A stretch of DNA of 40,712 nucleotides from Oscillospiraceae bacterium (GCA_009777835.1 WRKZ01000009.1:1-40712); one strand, 5' to 3'; numbered from the stretch's first letter, positions 16,312 through 24,840 are shown. Made by a program: numbers and translations. Notes: generated by a model not told the origin, from the letters alone.

Positions 16312-16389
16312 ACTTCCCGCTCCGTCAAGCGACCTGCTCGACGGCGAAGCCGCCGACCCGCCGCTCTTGTTTTGCTTAAATCAATCATA
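16298..16389 (-). repeat. Family B repeat, single unit with 15-bp direct repeats
   Basis: A 62-bp element (16313-16374) is bounded by two identical 15-bp copies of CTTAAATCAATCATA (16298-16312 and 16375-16389). The interior has the family B layout on the minus strand: AAGCAAAACAAGAGC, GC-rich palindrome (GGCGGCTTCGCCGTC), and GCTTGACGG. The direct repeat covers the first codons of proB, so it looks like a target-site duplication. Confidence 0.85.
16308..16388 (-). CDS. 26-codon leader ORF made by the repeat insertion
   Basis: The displaced copy of the proB start (ATG at 16388) begins an ORF that shares MIDLS with ProB, runs through the repeat as an Arg-rich peptide, and ends in a TGA overlapping the present proB ATG (ATGA). 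It has no Shine-Dalgarno, and the promoter -10 ends only 7 bases before it. Whether it is translated is unknown; if so, it would couple to proB. Confidence 0.3.
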   Translation of the reverse strand: MIDLSKTRAAGRRLRRRAGRLTEREV

Positions 16390-16395
16390 AACACC

Positions 16396-16425
16396 AGTAT
16401 ACCATATAATAGTGACTTCTGTCAA
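16396..16425 (-). promoter_or_regulatory. Sigma-A promoter of proBA
   Basis: Minus strand TTGACA (16425-16420), 18 bases, TATACT (16401-16396). The predicted start falls at about 16389, almost on the ATG of the leader ORF, so the pre-insertion proB mRNA would have been leaderless or nearly so. Confidence 0.75.
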
Positions 16426-16453
16426 GTACTTGTAAAATTCGAACAAGCAATGG

Positions 16454-17455
16454 TCAGAACTCTTGTTCGGCCCTCTTTGCCGCCGCATAAATCGAAACGT
16501 AGCTGTCGTACCGCCCCTGCGATATTCCTCCCGTTTCCCCGGACTCTACCGCCGCACAAATCACGCAACCTTCTTCCCCGTTATGCGTACAGCCCCCGAA
16601 CTTACACTTCCCCAAAAACGGTGCAAATTCCCGAAAATGCAGTGCGACTTCACAAGCGGGAATGTCGGAATATGCCGTAACATCCACCGTAGAAAATCCC
16701 GGTGTGTCGGCAATATACCCCCCATTTTCAAGAAATCGAAACTCCACTGTGCGGGTGGTATGCTTCCCCCTGCCTAATTTTTTTGAGATTTCGGCGGTCG
16801 GCAACTCCAACCCGGGAATAAGCCGATTAATCAAGCTGGTCTTCCCCACCCCGGTATTCCCGATTAAAGCCGACGTTTTCCCGCAGAGGAACTCGGTCAA
16901 GCGCGAAATCTCGTAATTGAAAAAGCAAGCAAAGCCCGCCGATTGATAAACATCAATCAGCAGGGCTTTTTTGGGTTCAACCAGGTCGGTTTTCGAGAAG
17001 ACCAAAACACTTTCAATCCCTTTACAATCGAAGATAACCGTCATTCTGTCGATTATAAGCGGGTTCGGTTTAGGCTCACATGCCGAAACTACTATAACCG
17101 CACAATCAAGATTAGCCAAAGGCGGACGAACAAGCAAGTTCTTCCTCTCGTGAATCTCACTGATGATATACTCATTCCCGTCGGTATCAAGAGTTACGAA
17201 ATCACCCGCACAAGGACTGATTTTCTTGAGACGGAACAAACCCTTCGCTTTACAGATGAGGGTGTTGCCGTTGTCGCATTTAACGGTGTAATTTCCCGCA
17301 ACCGACGAAATGATTCTGCCAAAGAGTAGGCTTTGCTCGCCCTGCGGAGGAAATTCCGCAGGAATTTTCGGAGTTGAATTGCCAAAGGGCGGGCTTTGCT
17401 CGCCCTGCGGAGGAAATTCCGCAGGAATTTTCGGAGTTAAAGAATCCATCACCAT
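16454..17455 (-). CDS. rsgA: Ribosome small subunit-dependent GTPase A, with repeat-encoded N-terminus
   Basis: 333 residues. The OB-fold begins at GRIISSVAGNYTVKC (residue 46). The circularly permuted GTPase domain follows in G4-G1-G3 order: FSKTDL, GNTGVGKTSLINRL, DTPGF. The zinc site CKFGGCTHNGEEGCVI lies near the C-terminus. It aids late maturation of the 30S subunit. Residues about 5-46 are two copies of a 21-residue peptide encoded by family A repeats (TPKIPAEFPPQGEQS). The ATG at 17455 overlaps the end of prkC (ATGGTGA), and no Met or obvious start codon lies between the repeats and GRII, so this extension is probably made. Confidence 0.93.
   Translation of the reverse strand: MVMDSLTPKIPAEFPPQGEQSPPFGNSTPKIPAEFPPQGEQSLLFGRIISSVAGNYTVKCDNGNTLICKAKGLFRLKKISPCAGDFVTLDTDGNEYIISEIHERKNLLVRPPLANLDCAVIVVSACEPKPNPLIIDRMTVIFDCKGIESVLVFSKTDLVEPKKALLIDVYQSAGFACFFNYEISRLTEFLCGKTSALIGNTGVGKTSLINRLIPGLELPTAEISKKLGRGKHTTRTVEFRFLENGGYIADTPGFSTVDVTAYSDIPACEVALHFREFAPFLGKCKFGGCTHNGEEGCVICAAVESGETGGISQGRYDSYVSIYAAAKRAEQEF
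17317..17442 (+). repeat. Family A repeat, two tandem 63-bp units inside rsgA
   Basis: Units at 17317-17379 and 17380-17442 are nearly identical: TGCCAAAG, GGGCTTTGCTCGCCCTGCGG, AATTCCGCAGGAATT, and TTCGGAGTT. The array lies antisense to transcription but is open in the rsgA frame; 126 bp is a multiple of three. ATTCT/AGAAT sequences bound it in inverted orientation. Confidence 0.92.
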
Positions 17456-19563
17456 CCGGGCTGTGGAGCGGGTTCGGCGGTGGTAGCGGCAGAAGTAGCC
17501 GCCGCACTCGGATTCAGCTTATACAGCACGTCTCCGTGGGTATTCGCAGTGACCCTCACCGGTTCTTCCGGCCCGAAATCTATTTCCTGCTCACTGTAAA
17601 GTGCGTCTGCAACCCCGGGATTCCGCGGATTGTGCAAATAGAGTGAATACGGTTGAAGTCCCGCATCCTCAAACTCGATTGTTATCGTTCCCCCCGCACT
17701 GATTCGTCTGGTCTCGCTCTTTATGAGCGCGTCATCTTTATACAATTTGAACACATAATCGCCGAGGAAACTTTCCGGGGTATCGGCAGGAACCGCAAAA
17801 GAAATGTGGAAAGTCCGATAAACCACGGCGGGCGGCCCTGTTCCTATGGTAATTTCAACAACGAAATCATTCGGCACTATTTTATCTTTAGGCTCATTCT
17901 GGGCTATGACTTTGCCCTTCTGTTCCTCACTGCTCTCTTCGTAAACGATTTTCGGAACCAATCTATAATCGCCGGCAAGCTGCCGCGCCGAATATTCCGA
18001 CAGATTCAGAAAATCGGGGATTTTTGTTTCGTGAACTATAATTTCCGAACCTATACTCACATAAATAATCACCCTATCATTACGAGAAAGCCTGTCGCCT
18101 GCGTTTTTATCACTCTTAACATAGTGGGCCTCAGGGATTTCATCATTCCAAATTTGACGCTTATCAACATGAAGCCCCATAGATTCAAGTCTCTCAACTA
18201 CGAAATCAGCCGTCAACAGTGTACCGTCGTCGAAGTCCGGGAAGATAATCACCTCTTCCCCGCTGCTGACCTGAACCCTCACCTGGGTGTTAGGCTTAAC
18301 CGAAGCCCCCGCACGGATTTCCTGGTCTATGATTTCATTCAGCGGAACATCGGCGGAAGGTACCTGTTCGGGTATAAGCTGAAGAAAATCATACTTAGTC
18401 TTGGCTTCTTCGTAATTCATTCTGCGCAAATCCGGCATGGTATGGTTCTGGCTGAAAAGTCCGCCTTCACCGCCGATTACCCCGCCGAAAAGCAAAGCCA
18501 CCACCACCGCCGCAACAATAATCACCGCCGATGCTACCGCAAACAGAATCGGTAACAACGGTGACGCTCTCTCAATGACTTCATCATCATCGTAATCATC
18601 GTCGTCATCTTCGTACAATGAAGTGTCAACGGCGAGCGGTTCGGGTTTAGACGGCGGGGCAACCGGATTCCCCGCCCTGTCGAGGTGTTTCGGTTCACCG
18701 TCCGGTGTGGAATACTTATATTCGAAAACAATGTTAGGATTCTTCTCGATTTCCTGTAAATCACCCAGCATTTCCCCGGCGGTCTGATAACGTCTGACCG
18801 GTTCTTTCTGCATTGCGCGCAGGGTGATTTCCTCCAACCCTTCGGGAATGGAAGAATTAATCAAGGACGGTCTTTTCGGTTCTTTATTCGTGTGCATCAA
18901 AGCGATTGCCAACGCATCATTTCCGTCGAACGGCTTGATTCCCGTAAGCATTTCATACAACATCACCCCCACAGAGTAGAGGTCGCTCTTCTCGTCGGTG
19001 ATTCCCCCGCGTGCTTGTTCGGGACTGATATAATGCACCGAACCGATTGCTTTTTCCGAGGCGGTCTTGTCAATCTCACGATTAAACCGCGCAATCCCGA
19101 AGTCCATGACTTTAATCGTGCCGTCCTGCAACAACATGATGTTCTGGGACTTTATATCACGATGAACAATCCCCCGGTCGTGCGCGTGCTGCAACGCCTT
19201 GAGAATCTGGTTGACGTACTTCAACGCTTCTCTCCATTTAAGGACACCTTGCCGCTCAATATACTCAATCAAGGTTATACCGTCAATGTATTCCATCACG
19301 ATAAACTGCACGCTTTCGGTGAAGCCCACATCGAAAATTTTCACGATGTTCCGGTGCGAAAGCAACGCAATCGCTTTAGACTCGTTACGGAATCTCCGCA
19401 AAAACTCCTCCGACTCTGCCAGTTCGTTCTTAAGAATTTTCACGGCAACGATTTTTTCTTCGACCGTATCTTCGGCTTTGTAAATCTCAGCCATTCCGCC
19501 CGAACCGATGTGTTCGAGCAGTTGGTATCTCCCGTCCAACTTAATACCGATGTAGTTTTCCAT
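17449..19563 (-). CDS. prkC: PASTA-domain Ser/Thr protein kinase (PrkC/Stk1)
   Basis: 704 residues. The cytoplasmic Hanks-type kinase has the Gly loop IGSGGMAEIYKA, Lys42, HRDIKSQN (Asp136) and DFGIARF, followed by an acidic juxtamembrane segment (EDDDDDYDDDE). One membrane helix lies at about 342-367. Outside are three PASTA repeats (about 375-575; MPDLRRMNYEEAKTKY, FPDFDDGTLLTADFVV, IPDFLNLSEYSARQ) that bind muropeptides in this family, then a beta domain and a Thr/Ala/Pro-rich tail. It controls growth, cell-wall synthesis and spore germination in relatives. It follows its phosphatase by 21 bases and overlaps rsgA. GGGAG precedes the start. Confidence 0.95.
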   Translation of the reverse strand: MENYIGIKLDGRYQLLEHIGSGGMAEIYKAEDTVEEKIVAVKILKNELAESEEFLRRFRNESKAIALLSHRNIVKIFDVGFTESVQFIVMEYIDGITLIEYIERQGVLKWREALKYVNQILKALQHAHDRGIVHRDIKSQNIMLLQDGTIKVMDFGIARFNREIDKTASEKAIGSVHYISPEQARGGITDEKSDLYSVGVMLYEMLTGIKPFDGNDALAIALMHTNKEPKRPSLINSSIPEGLEEITLRAMQKEPVRRYQTAGEMLGDLQEIEKNPNIVFEYKYSTPDGEPKHLDRAGNPVAPPSKPEPLAVDTSLYEDDDDDYDDDEVIERASPLLPILFAVASAVIIVAAVVVALLFGGVIGGEGGLFSQNHTMPDLRRMNYEEAKTKYDFLQLIPEQVPSADVPLNEIIDQEIRAGASVKPNTQVRVQVSSGEEVIIFPDFDDGTLLTADFVVERLESMGLHVDKRQIWNDEIPEAHYVKSDKNAGDRLSRNDRVIIYVSIGSEIIVHETKIPDFLNLSEYSARQLAGDYRLVPKIVYEESSEEQKGKVIAQNEPKDKIVPNDFVVEITIGTGPPAVVYRTFHISFAVPADTPESFLGDYVFKLYKDDALIKSETRRISAGGTITIEFEDAGLQPYSLYLHNPRNPGVADALYSEQEIDFGPEEPVRVTANTHGDVLYKLNPSAAATSAATTAEPAPQPGW

Positions 19564-19584
19564 AGCTATACTCCCTTCACGCGC

Positions 19585-20331
19585 CTAAAGCACGACTAAA
19601 GCAACCGTAATATTATCTCGCCCGTCTTTTACAAGTCCGTAGTCGATTAGCAAATCACAGGCCTTATTTTTAGGATTATTCACGATGATTTCGGCGATTT
19701 CCGCATCGCTCCCGTAAGAGTGGAGTCCATCGGAACAAAGCAAAAGTATACTCCCCGCAGACAGCTCAATCTCGAAATAATCGGGTGTTATAATGTGTTC
19801 CGCACCGATTGCCTTGGTAATCGCGTTTCTCCCCGGGTGATAACGGCTCTCTTCCTCGGTGATTTCCCCGTCTTCGATAAGCGTTCTCACGTAGGTGTGG
19901 TCTTTCGTAATCTGCTGAATATTGTCGTCGAAAATATGATAAGCACGGCTGTCCCCGACATTCACGATATAAGCCGTATCGCTATGTACGATAGCGGCGA
20001 CACAAGTCGTACCCATTCCGTACTTGTTTTTATCGCTCGAAGCTTCATCATACACCATAGAATTCGCAGCACTGACCGCACTGACCATAAGATTGCGAAT
20101 CATGTTGCGATTAACCCCGTCTTCGTCGGTCTGACACTCGCGGAATCCCCGCTTAAACCGCTCACTCACAGCCTCAACCGTCAACTGGCTCGCGCGGCTT
20201 CCTGCGTTTTCGCCGCCCATTCCGTCACAGAGCACGACTGCACAGGTACGCTCACCGAGTAAATCCGTCCAAACCCGGTCTTGATTCTCCGGGCGTTTGT
20301 TCCCTATATCGGTTTTTGAATAGTAAAGCAT
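19585..20331 (-). CDS. prpC: PP2C-type Ser/Thr phosphatase (PrpC/Stp)
   Basis: 248 residues, standard size. The metal-binding PPM motifs are visible: KTDIGNKRPENQDRVW, VLCDGMGGENAGSRAS, GTTCVAAIV, VNVGDSRAYHI, ITKDHTYV, LLCSDGLHSYG and DGRDNITVALV. It is a Mn-dependent cytoplasmic phosphatase that reverses PrkC phosphorylation. It sits directly upstream of prkC and 52 bases after rlmN, as in the Bacillus cluster. Confidence 0.95.
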   Translation of the reverse strand: MLYYSKTDIGNKRPENQDRVWTDLLGERTCAVVLCDGMGGENAGSRASQLTVEAVSERFKRGFRECQTDEDGVNRNMIRNLMVSAVSAANSMVYDEASSDKNKYGMGTTCVAAIVHSDTAYIVNVGDSRAYHIFDDNIQQITKDHTYVRTLIEDGEITEEESRYHPGRNAITKAIGAEHIITPDYFEIELSAGSILLLCSDGLHSYGSDAEIAEIIVNNPKNKACDLLIDYGLVKDGRDNITVALVVL

Positions 20332-20383
20332 AGATTCTTTAATCCTTCAACATAGTTTATAGTTATTTAAATTTAGATACGTA

Positions 20384-21427
20384 TTAATTCTCCGCCCTCA
20401 GCTGACCGCAAGCAGCCGAAATATCGCCGCCCATAGTCCTGCGAATCGTGGCGTTCACACCGGATTTCACCAGAACATCTGCAAAAATCCTCGCGTTGCC
20501 GCTTTTCTTGAACGGGGTTTCGTTGACCTCATTCACCGGGATTAGATTCACATGGAAAGAACCCCGCGGCATTTTCTTGAGCAGTAACCCGGCGAGTCTC
20601 CCGGCATGGATTTCACTATCGTTTACCCCGCTAATCAGTGCGTATTCGAAGCTGATTCGCCTGGAAGTCGCCGTGAAATACCCTCGACAAGACTCCAGCA
20701 ACCGCTCAATCCCGAATCTGCGATTAATCGGCATAATTTCCGAACGCTCTTCATCGCTCGCCGCATGAAGCGATACCGAAAGTGTCACCCCTAACTTCAA
20801 CCCCGCCAACTCATCGATTTTGTCTGCCAACCCACAAGTCGAAAGTGATACCCGCCGCAGACTCATCCCATGGGCAGAGCGCAACAACTCTAAAAACTTG
20901 AGCGTGGCGGAAAAGTTATCAAGCGGCTCACCGATTCCCATAATCACGATGCTGTCCACGGTGTTCCCGTCACGAAGCGTTTCGTACAACTGCAACAACA
21001 TCTCCGAAGGGGTGAGATTGCGCCCGAACCCTGCAACGGTCGAAGCACAGAACCGACATCCCATTCTGCAACCCGCCTGACTCGAAACACAGAGACTGTT
21101 TCTGTCACGATGGCGCATAAGCACCGTCTCAATTCGATTGCCGTCTTGAAGCTCATACAGATATTTTACTGTATCCCGCCTGTTTGATTCAAGTCTTTTT
21201 TGAATTTTCAGCAAATTTATATAAAATTTGTCCCCGAAAACCGCCCGCATTTGTGCAGAAATGTTAGTCATCTCATCGAATTGTGTTGCTTTTTTTAAGT
21301 GCAACCACTCGAAAACCTGTTTCGCACGAAACTTCTGAATCCCCGACAACTCTGTTTCCCGCTCAAGTTCATGCAGTTCTAACGACAATACGTCGATTTT
21401 CTTGTTTTTTTCGATTTGCGAATTCAT
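20384..21427 (-). CDS. rlmN: Dual-specificity 23S rRNA A2503 / tRNA A37 C2-methyltransferase
   Basis: 347 residues. Radical-SAM cluster motif CRMGCRFC (Cys120, 124, 127), GIGEPLDNF, VSLHAASDEER, and the second conserved Cys near the end (MGGDISAACGQ, Cys340) required for methyl transfer. The N-terminal accessory domain (QKFRAKQVFEWLH) is present. It makes 2-methyladenosine in the peptidyl-transferase centre and in some tRNAs. Its ATG overlaps the rsmB stop (ATGA), so the two are translationally coupled. Confidence 0.96.
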   Translation of the reverse strand: MNSQIEKNKKIDVLSLELHELERETELSGIQKFRAKQVFEWLHLKKATQFDEMTNISAQMRAVFGDKFYINLLKIQKRLESNRRDTVKYLYELQDGNRIETVLMRHRDRNSLCVSSQAGCRMGCRFCASTVAGFGRNLTPSEMLLQLYETLRDGNTVDSIVIMGIGEPLDNFSATLKFLELLRSAHGMSLRRVSLSTCGLADKIDELAGLKLGVTLSVSLHAASDEERSEIMPINRRFGIERLLESCRGYFTATSRRISFEYALISGVNDSEIHAGRLAGLLLKKMPRGSFHVNLIPVNEVNETPFKKSGNARIFADVLVKSGVNATIRRTMGGDISAACGQLRAEN

Positions 21428-22551
21428 TCTCGCACCGTTCTTTCCAGCAAAGCCATAAAGAATCCGTCGCCGCCGTCCTCACTCGGAATAACCGTTCGCT
21501 TTTCGACCAACCTGAACCCGCCGCACAACTCATGAAGAAAATCGTCAATCACCTCATCGTTTTCTCTGCGACTGAGCGTGCAGGTGGAATACATCAAGAA
21601 CCCGCCATCTTTAACGTAACGGCTTCCGGTTAACAGAATCCGTAACTGGATTTCGGGCAACCCCTCAAAGTCAGACTCCGGTTTGTACTTGATTTCGGGT
21701 TTGCGACGGATAACCCCCAATCCCGAACACGGAACATCACACAAAACCCGGTCAGCTTTCGGGAAATCGGGATTGAAAACTTTAGCATCGTTCACATGAG
21801 TCTCGATTATGCTCAAGCCCAATTTCTTTGCCCCGTTTTCGACTAAGTTTAATTTCTTTCTGTTAATATCACATGAAATTATACGCCCTGTATTCGCCAT
21901 TAACCCCGCAACCGTGAAACTCTTCCCGCCGGGTGCCGCGCATAAATCTATGACTGTCTCGCCGGGTTGCGGCGCGAAGAGTTCGCACGCCTGCCGACTC
22001 GAAAGGTCTTGAACATACCCGTCCGTCTCAAATCTCGGCGGTTTAAGCAAGCTCGTCCGCAGAATTTGCAGGGTTTCTTCCGACCCGTATTCACGCATCC
22101 ACTTTTGAACCAGCCAATCCGGTGACGAATACTTCAGCGACAGATTTTCTTCTGCTTCCTTATTAAGGAAGTCCCGCTCCGCCCTCAAAAAGTTTCGTAA
22201 AACTGCATTCACGAACCCGCGTGAACGTTTCGGGGCGAGATTCACCGACTCATTCACTGCCGCCGACTGCGGCACACCTTCCATAAACAGAATCTGATAC
22301 AACGCCATTCTAATCAGAATCCGAACGTGCAAATCGGGTTTCGTCGAGGCAAACTTGTCTATTACATAATCCAACGTTATTTGCCTTTCGATTACACCGT
22401 AAAACAGAGCTGTAATGAATTTCTTTTCATTGGGTTTAAAGTCTGTACTTTTATACAGAACGTCTAACACTATCGACGAGTACGCGCCTTTTTCCATACG
22501 CAGGAGCAATTCGAACACAGATTTACGTGTATTGATTTTACAGTCCGACAT
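21424..22551 (-). CDS. rsmB: 16S rRNA C967 m5C-methyltransferase RsmB
   Basis: 375 residues, shorter than the roughly 440 usual for RsmB. The N-terminal NusB-like domain is present (RKSVFELLLRMEKGAYSSIVL...SAAVNESVNLAPKR). The catalytic domain shows DLCAAPGGKSF for SAM binding, the CDVPCSGLGVIRRKPEIK motif and the nucleophile region YSTCTLSRRENDEVI. The spacer between the domains is compact, which explains the length. It starts 4 bases after the YugP-type protease gene. Confidence 0.93.
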   Translation of the reverse strand: MSDCKINTRKSVFELLLRMEKGAYSSIVLDVLYKSTDFKPNEKKFITALFYGVIERQITLDYVIDKFASTKPDLHVRILIRMALYQILFMEGVPQSAAVNESVNLAPKRSRGFVNAVLRNFLRAERDFLNKEAEENLSLKYSSPDWLVQKWMREYGSEETLQILRTSLLKPPRFETDGYVQDLSSRQACELFAPQPGETVIDLCAAPGGKSFTVAGLMANTGRIISCDINRKKLNLVENGAKKLGLSIIETHVNDAKVFNPDFPKADRVLCDVPCSGLGVIRRKPEIKYKPESDFEGLPEIQLRILLTGSRYVKDGGFLMYSTCTLSRRENDEVIDDFLHELCGGFRLVEKRTVIPSEDGGDGFFMALLERTVRE

Positions 22552-22555
22552 GGAT

Positions 22556-23290
22556 TTATCGCCGTTTCATCATCGAAAGTAGCCGCAACAACTGCACAAG
22601 GGAAGCCAACAATGCCGCGAAGTAGGTGAATGCCGCCGCGGTAAGCGTCTTCCGTGCGCCGGAGATTTCTTTACCTACGAGATAGCCCTTCGACGAAATG
22701 GTGTTCATGGCGCGTCTGCTTGCATCGATTTCGAGGGGGAGTGTCACCAATTGAAACACGAACACAAACGCATACAATATGATTGCCATCCAGGCTAACT
22801 CCATTTTTTCGAGCCATATACCGATGAGCAACAAGAAAATCCAGATTCGCGAACCGAAGTTCACTACCGGGAATATAGCGTGACGGATTTTAATCGGTGC
22901 GTACCCGACCGCATGCTGAATAGCATGACCGACTTCGTGTGCGGCAACGCCGATTGCCCCTACCGTGTCTTTATCGTGAACCGATTCCGACAGGGCGACA
23001 ACCTGACTCCGCGGGTCGTAATGGTCGGTGAGATTTCCGGACTGTTTGATAATCTGCACATGATGCAATCCGTTATCGTTGAGCATTTCCCGCGCAATTT
23101 CGGCGGCGGTTCGCCCCCCTTGGGTTCGAACTTTGTTGTATTTGCTGAACGTCATCCTCACTATGAGGGAAGCCAACATCGCCAACAACATCGCACCGAT
23201 TGCCAGCAAATACCACATCTCATCGGATATGTGCTGCTCTACTGCGCCTTGGGACTCAAGTCCCGCGTTCAAAACATTGGTTATAAGCAT
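22556..23290 (-). CDS. Membrane zinc metallopeptidase (YugP family)
   Basis: 244 residues. The N-terminal membrane helix (about 25-46) is followed by the zinc site HEVGHAIQH, with the two His and Glu of HExxH and a further His, then three to four more hydrophobic helices. An upstream NDNGLHHVQI strand and SVHDKDTVGAIGVAAHE are typical of the neutral zinc metallopeptidase family DUF2673-like/YugP. The substrate is unknown. AAGGAGG precedes the ATG inside the end of fmt, with a 10-base overlap. It is an insertion relative to the Bacillus def-fmt-rsmB order but common in Clostridia. Confidence 0.88.
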   Translation of the reverse strand: MLITNVLNAGLESQGAVEQHISDEMWYLLAIGAMLLAMLASLIVRMTFSKYNKVRTQGGRTAAEIAREMLNDNGLHHVQIIKQSGNLTDHYDPRSQVVALSESVHDKDTVGAIGVAAHEVGHAIQHAVGYAPIKIRHAIFPVVNFGSRIWIFLLLIGIWLEKMELAWMAIILYAFVFVFQLVTLPLEIDASRRAMNTISSKGYLVGKEISGARKTLTAAAFTYFAALLASLVQLLRLLSMMKRR

Positions 23291-24198
23291 GATTTTCCTC
23301 CTTTAAAATCTTTAAAGCCTTTCAAAAATTCTGTAGCGGACATTCGTTTACCGCCTTCGGGTTGGATTTCGGTGAGGATTATCGTCTCTTCACCGTTTTT
23401 ACCGCATTTCAGCGGAATTCCCGCCTGCTCATAAGCTTCACCCGCCACCGCACGATAGATTTTCAGCCGCTTCCCGCTTTCTCCCCAAAAAGTGAACGCA
23501 CAAGGCGAATCGGCGAGACCGCGAATGAAATCACACAATTTCTTTGCCGAATGCGAACAATCGAGCCGACACTCATCTTTTTTAAACATTGCCGCATAGG
23601 TGGAATCATCGTGATTCTGCTTTATCGGCAAAAGCGTTTCAATCCCATCGAGTGCGCGTACAATCAATCCCCCTCCGACCTTCGCCAAAACGTCATGTAA
23701 CTGTGAAGCGTTCATATCGGGCGAAATCTCGACCTTTTCGCTCAACAGCATATCTCCGGTATCGATTCCGCTGTCCATCTGTATGATGGTAATCCCGGAT
23801 TCACTCTCCCCCGACATAATGCACCGATTAATGGGTGCCGCCCCCCTGTACTTCGGCAGAAGAGACGCATGAACGTTCAAACAGCCGTATTTCGGAAAGT
23901 CAAGCACGCTTTGCGGAAGAATCATCCCGTATGCCACGACTACGATACAGTCGGGGTTATGTTCACGAAGGATTCGCAAGACTTCTTCTTCGTTTTCTCC
24001 TCTCAATGAAGTCGGTTGATACACCGGGATTCGGTGTTGGTTCGCGACTTCTTTCACCGGCGAAAACGTGATTTTCTTACCCCGATTTCTGGGTTTATCT
24101 ATGCGGGTGAAGACCGCGGTAACTTCATGTGCGGAATCCAGCAGACTCTCCAACGTGGAGACTGCGAAATCGGGCGTTCCCATAAAAACTACTTTCAT
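23281..24198 (-). CDS. fmt: Methionyl-tRNA formyltransferase
   Basis: 305 residues from the ATG at 24198 (MKVVFMGTPDFAV), the universal start of Fmt. The open frame continues upstream only through the family C repeat and antisense to def, so those codons are not used. The formyl-THF hydrolase-type catalytic motif is clear: VHASLLPKYRGAAPINRCIM and MDSGIDTGDMLL. The C-terminal OB domain (FTFWGESGKRLKIYRA) follows. It formylates initiator Met-tRNA. It is paired with def upstream. Confidence 0.96.
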   Translation of the reverse strand: MKVVFMGTPDFAVSTLESLLDSAHEVTAVFTRIDKPRNRGKKITFSPVKEVANQHRIPVYQPTSLRGENEEEVLRILREHNPDCIVVVAYGMILPQSVLDFPKYGCLNVHASLLPKYRGAAPINRCIMSGESESGITIIQMDSGIDTGDMLLSEKVEISPDMNASQLHDVLAKVGGGLIVRALDGIETLLPIKQNHDDSTYAAMFKKDECRLDCSHSAKKLCDFIRGLADSPCAFTFWGESGKRLKIYRAVAGEAYEQAGIPLKCGKNGEETIILTEIQPEGGKRMSATEFLKGFKDFKGGKSCL

Positions 24199-24208
24199 GT
24201 TTGTTTTC

Positions 24209-24268
24209 GAATGGGGGAGAATCCCCCAAACCCCCTTTTTGAAATGGGGGAAAATCCCCCAAACCCCC
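24209..24268. repeat. Family C repeat: two G/C hairpin units between def and fmt
   Basis: Two units, 24209-24240 and 24241-24268, each read AATGGGGGA-AAATCCCCCAAACCCCC with a GGGGG/CCCCC hairpin. They begin right after the def stop codon and end 10 bases before the fmt ATG, so the Shine-Dalgarno region of fmt abuts the array. Similar GGGGGATT units are common in low-complexity intergenic DNA of Clostridia. Confidence 0.8.
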
Positions 24269-24781
24269 TCATCTGCGCTTTTTCTTGCGCTTACGATTTC
24301 TCTGGCGTTTTGCTTTTTCGAGTTCTTCCTCGTCCTCGACCCGTTCATCACCTATATCGGTGAAAAGAATCCCGTTCAAATGGTCGATTTCGTGACAAAT
24401 CGTTATAGCAAACACACCATCTGCATCTATGTTGAATTCTTTCCCATGGCGATTCCATGCCCGGACCCGAATTTGCTCGGGTCGTTCTACGTACCACCAT
24501 TCTCCCGGCGAAGAAAGGCACCCCTCGACTTCGCGCTGTTTCCCTTTCATAGATGTTATGAGCGGGTTAATGAACTCAATCATCTCATCATCGTTTTCAA
24601 TCACGATTACTCGTCTTAGTATTCCCACTTGGGGAGCGGCTAACCCAACCCCGCCGAATTTATCCATCGTCTGCTGCATATCATCGAGCAGAACCCATAA
24701 CTTATCGTCAAAAACGGTAACTTCACGGCTTTTCTTCCGCAAAGTATCCTCCTCGATTGTTACCACACGTCTTAACGCCAT
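24269..24781 (-). CDS. def: Peptide deformylase
   Basis: 170 residues. All three motifs are present: GVGLAAPQVG, EGCLSSPGEWW with the metal-binding Cys, and HEIDHLNG. It removes the formyl group from nascent proteins, using Fe2+ or another metal. The C-terminus is extended by a strongly basic tail of about 20 residues (KAKRQRNRKRKKKRR), which could contact the ribosome, as does the C-terminal helix of some deformylases. It is first in the leftward cluster, with a promoter at 24841-24869. The Shine-Dalgarno is weak. Confidence 0.96.
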   Translation of the reverse strand: MALRRVVTIEEDTLRKKSREVTVFDDKLWVLLDDMQQTMDKFGGVGLAAPQVGILRRVIVIENDDEMIEFINPLITSMKGKQREVEGCLSSPGEWWYVERPEQIRVRAWNRHGKEFNIDADGVFAITICHEIDHLNGILFTDIGDERVEDEEELEKAKRQRNRKRKKKRR

Positions 24782-24840
24782 TTCTTACGAATCATCCCTT
24801 CGCTTTTCATTTTTCACCGATAACACCGATAATCCAATAC

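Noticed and set aside
24199-24351. Upstream extension of fmt by 51 codons
   Set aside because: The extension reads the family C repeat and the opposite side of def; the universal Fmt start MKVVFMGTPDF lies at 24198.
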